Below, piece after piece: positions 61,812-64,000 of a stretch of 64,000 nt of DNA. The stretch comes from Salinarimonas sp046292825 (GTDB lineage Bacteria > Pseudomonadota > Alphaproteobacteria > Rhizobiales > Beijerinckiaceae). Position numbers and translations under genes: made by a program. The first letter of the stretch is position 1. Each line of letters opens with the position of its first letter. The notes under the pieces were generated by a model, which saw only the letters and a program-made list of their open reading frames with translations, was not told the origin of the DNA and ran no database searches. The stretch spans positions 1 to 64,000 of the forward strand of contig NZ_JBKBQG010000009.1 of NCBI RefSeq assembly GCF_046292825.1, in the 5' to 3' direction.

Positions 61812-62593
61812 CAGAACAGCCCCTGGTAGACGCCGCCGTCGTTAACGATGTTCTGCGCCGTCAGGAAGCCCGCCTTGTCGCCGCACAGGAAGGCGACGAG
61901 ATCGCCGCATTCCTCCGGTGCGGCGAAGCGGCCGGCCGGGCAGGTCCGCTTGCGGTCCTCGACGATCGCCTCGTAGGTCGTGTTGCCGCGCGCGGCATGG
62001 CCGTGGAGATTGGTGTGCAGCGCGTCGGTGTCGAACAGGCCCGGCGCGACCGAATTGATCGTCACGTTGTGCGGGATCAGCTCGCGCGCCATCGCCGCGA
62101 TCGCGCCCGAGAGCGCGAGCCGCGCCGAATGGCTGTGGGCGAAGCCCACCTGCGGGAACTTGATGAAGCTCACCGTGATCGAGACCACGCGGCCGAACCG
62201 ACGCTCGCACATGCCGGGGGTCGTGCGCGCGATCAGGTCGATCATGGCGTGGAAATGCGCGTCCCACCACCAGAGCCAATCTTCCCGGCTCCAGGTGCGG
62301 AAATCGCCGGGCACCTGGCGGATGCCGGGATTGCAGACGAGGATGTCGGGCGCCGGGCAGCGCTCGATCAGCCGGTCGCGCGCGTCCTGCTCCGTCAGAT
62401 CGCCGGCGACGAAATCCACCGCGACGCCGTGGGCGCGCGCGATCTCCTCGGCGGCGCGCGCGAGCGGCTCCTCGCGGCGGGCATTGAGCGTGAGGCTCAC
62501 CCCCTCGCGCGCGAGCGATTCCGCGCAGGCCCGCCCGAGCCCCTGGCTCGCGGCGCAGACGATCGCATGACGTCCCCTGATCCCCAGATCCAT
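61811..62593 (-). CDS. Atypical SDR-family oxidoreductase with Ser/Arg in place of Tyr/Lys
   Basis: 260 residues, Rossmann SDR fold with CAASQGLG at the cofactor site and NPG in place of NAG. Where Tyr-x3-Lys is expected the sequence is AHSHSARLALSG, that is Ser-x3-Arg, as in a known FabG-like side group with reading S-N-S-L-R. Normal alcohol oxidation may be lost or use different residues. Ends NDGGVYQGLF, typical for the family. Coupled by TGATG to the next SDR. Confidence 0.88.
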   Translation of the reverse strand: MDLGIRGRHAIVCAASQGLGRACAESLAREGVSLTLNARREEPLARAAEEIARAHGVAVDFVAGDLTEQDARDRLIERCPAPDILVCNPGIRQVPGDFRTWSREDWLWWWDAHFHAMIDLIARTTPGMCERRFGRVVSITVSFIKFPQVGFAHSHSARLALSGAIAAMARELIPHNVTINSVAPGLFDTDALHTNLHGHAARGNTTYEAIVEDRKRTCPAGRFAAPEECGDLVAFLCGDKAGFLTAQNIVNDGGVYQGLF

Positions 62594-62621
62594 GGTTCTC
62601 GCCCTTCTTGTTCTCGCACGC

Positions 62622-63524
62622 TCAGAGGAGGCCGAGCTCGACGAGCCCGCGGCGCAGGCCCGCGAGCGGCTCGCCCTCGAGCGGCTGGAGCGGAGGACGC
62701 GGGCGCCCGCCGCCCGCGAGCCCCATCATGTCCATCGCCGCCTTCGTCGCCGGATAGAGCGTGCGGCCCCCGCTCACGAAGAGGTCGGTGAGCCGGCGCC
62801 CGGTCGCCTGCAGCGCCTGCGCATCGCTCGTGCGGCCGTCCCGCGCGGCGTAGAAGAGGTCGAGGCAGCCGGTCCAGACGTTGGGGAAGCAATCGATCGT
62901 GCCGTCGGCACCGGCGACGACCGCCGGCACGCCGAAGACGGAGGACGGCCCGCAGAACACGCGCAACTCGTCTTTCACCGCGAGCAACATCGCGTAGAAA
63001 TTGTTCCAGTCGCCCGAGCTCTCCTTGATCGCGAGGACCTTGTCGAGCGCCGCGAGCCGTGCCGCGAGCGCGGGCGAGACGGCGTTCACGGCGTTGCCGG
63101 GAATGTTGTAGACCATCACCGGCAGATCGATCGCCGCCGAGATCTCCGCGAAATGGGCGAAGATCTCGTCGTCGGTGAGCTTGACGAAGTAGGGCGGCAG
63201 CACGAGGACCCCGTCGGCCCCCGCCGCCTTCGCCGCGCGCGCGAGCCGGATCGTCTCCTGCGCCGTCACGCAGCCCGTGCCGACGATGGTCGTGCCGCGC
63301 CCGTCGACGGCGGCGACCGCGCTCGCATAGAGCCGCTCGCGCTCCTCGTGCGACAAGGCCCAGAACTCGCCCGTGCAGCCGCAGGCGACGATCCCCGTGG
63401 CCCCCGCCGAGAGGAGCCGATCGACATTGGCCGAGAAGGCGCGATCGTCGACCCTTCCGTCGGTGTCGAAGGGGGTGGTCATCGCCGGCATCGGCCCCAT
63501 CCAGCTCACCGCATTCCTGTTCAT
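62622..63524 (-). CDS. Second dihydrodipicolinate synthase family enzyme
   Basis: 300 residues. Schiff-base Lys167 in VLAIKESSG, Tyr139 in VMVYNIPGN and GCTGEF at 49-53 (Cys replaces the usual Thr of GTTGEF). Not closely similar to the paralogue at 54798. Candidate aldolase or dehydratase for a keto-deoxy sugar acid or a keto-hydroxyglutarate-like intermediate. ATG 63524 is preferred because the preceding extension is not conserved in the family. It lies 28 bases upstream of the atypical SDR in the same operon. Confidence 0.9.
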   Translation of the reverse strand: MNRNAVSWMGPMPAMTTPFDTDGRVDDRAFSANVDRLLSAGATGIVACGCTGEFWALSHEERERLYASAVAAVDGRGTTIVGTGCVTAQETIRLARAAKAAGADGVLVLPPYFVKLTDDEIFAHFAEISAAIDLPVMVYNIPGNAVNAVSPALAARLAALDKVLAIKESSGDWNNFYAMLLAVKDELRVFCGPSSVFGVPAVVAGADGTIDCFPNVWTGCLDLFYAARDGRTSDAQALQATGRRLTDLFVSGGRTLYPATKAAMDMMGLAGGGRPRPPLQPLEGEPLAGLRRGLVELGLL

Positions 63525-63565
63525 GACCCTGGTCTTTCCCGATTGAGAAATCTGTCCGAACGGCC

Positions 63566-64000
63566 TCACGACGCCCGCGGCAGCGCCCGCTCGCGGGCGA
63601 GCTCGTCGGCCACCGCATCGAGCGCCTCACGCACGCGCCCGACGATCTCGGCGATCTCGCCGCTCGTCGCGACGAAGGGCGGCGAGAAGGCGAGCGTGTC
63701 GGAGGAGGGGAGGGCGCGGGTGATCACGCCGCGCGCGAGTGCCGCCTTGGCGACCCGCGGCGCGACCTTGAGCGCGGGAGGAAAGGGCGTCGCGGGCGTG
63801 CGCGCGGCGACGAGCTCGACCGCCGCCACCATGCCCATGCCGCGCACCTCGCCGACCAGCGGATGCCCGCCGAAGCTGTCGGCGAGCGCCGCCCGCATCT
63901 CGGCGCCACGCGTCGCCGCCGCCTCGAGCAGGCGGTCGTTCTCGATCACGTCGAGATTGGCGAGGGCGGCGGCGGCCGCGAGCGGGTGGGCGGAGTAGGT
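63566..64000 (-). CDS. Class III (omega-)aminotransferase, C-terminal part; cut by the window edge
   Basis: 145 residues visible; the N terminus and PLP Lys lie beyond the right edge. Class III features: TYSAHPLAAAAALANLDVIE at the left, then GEVRGMGMVAAVELVAARTPATPF and RGVITRALPSSDTLAFSPPFVATSGEIAEIV. It transfers an amino group to pyruvate or 2-oxoglutarate. Being 41 bases upstream of the second DHDPS gene on the same strand, it is probably in the same operon. Confidence 0.9.
   Translation of the reverse strand, partial: TYSAHPLAAAAALANLDVIENDRLLEAAATRGAEMRAALADSFGGHPLVGEVRGMGMVAAVELVAARTPATPFPPALKVAPRVAKAALARGVITRALPSSDTLAFSPPFVATSGEIAEIVGRVREALDAVADELARERALPRAS

Overview
The window is a high-GC (about 70%) chromosomal segment, most probably from an alphaproteobacterium of the Hyphomicrobiales type. 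The pointers are two HWE-family histidine kinases, an NDUFS4-like complex I accessory subunit, a PlcP/Agt lipid-remodelling pair, a ccoNOQP operon with an FNR/FixK-type box, and 175-bp palindromic repeats of the sort common in that order. The taxonomic placement is inference. No phage, plasmid, integrase, transposase or CRISPR array was seen.

Layout. 0-3.7 kb: tctBA (small and large membrane subunits of a tripartite carboxylate transporter) and a soluble PAS/HWE kinase. 3.7-8.1 kb: an MFS permease, an alpha/beta hydrolase with an altered catalytic triad, a small exported Pro-rich protein and an AI-2E-family permease. 8.2-10.1 kb: plcP-agt, which swaps phospholipids for glycolipids. 10.1-13.8 kb: cbb3 oxidase genes ccoNOQP. 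13.8-19.8 kb: a LivJ-like binding protein, an FMN reductase and phnD-phnC-phnE1-phnE2. 19.8-26.9 kb: tRNA-Arg, the NDUFS4-like protein, tRNA-Pro, an Atm1-type ABC exporter, a membrane HWE kinase, an Na/Pi cotransporter and a divergent UppP. 27-31.8 kb: a one-haem periplasmic protein flanked by a suspicious 27-C tract, then a Zn/Cd/Pb P-type ATPase with its MerR regulator and shared promoter.

31.8-40.2 kb holds an unusual operon, asnB - acyl carrier protein - AMP ligase - nadE-like - PrmC-like methyltransferase - GNAT, divergent from a Wzx/MATE-like flippase across a perfect 17-bp palindrome. It looks like an undescribed pathway for making and exporting an amidated or acylated molecule. 40.2-46.4 kb: modABC, a MocR/PdxR-type regulator divergent from an orphan gene plus a SIS-domain protein, and a CsbD stress protein.

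46.6-64 kb is a catabolic region: semialdehyde dehydrogenase and IclR regulator, a 2Fe-2S/FAD dehydrogenase fusion, five SDRs, an Old Yellow Enzyme, two DHDPS-family lyases/dehydratases, a DAO-type FAD dehydrogenase, a TRAP transporter, a TIM-barrel isomerase and the end of a class III aminotransferase. A shared inverted repeat close to TTTGTGCG-N5-CGCACAAA lies in front of four of its transcription units, which suggests one regulon under the IclR protein. The enzyme mix resembles hydroxyproline or sugar-acid degradation through 2-oxoglutarate semialdehyde, but the substrate cannot be fixed from sequence alone.
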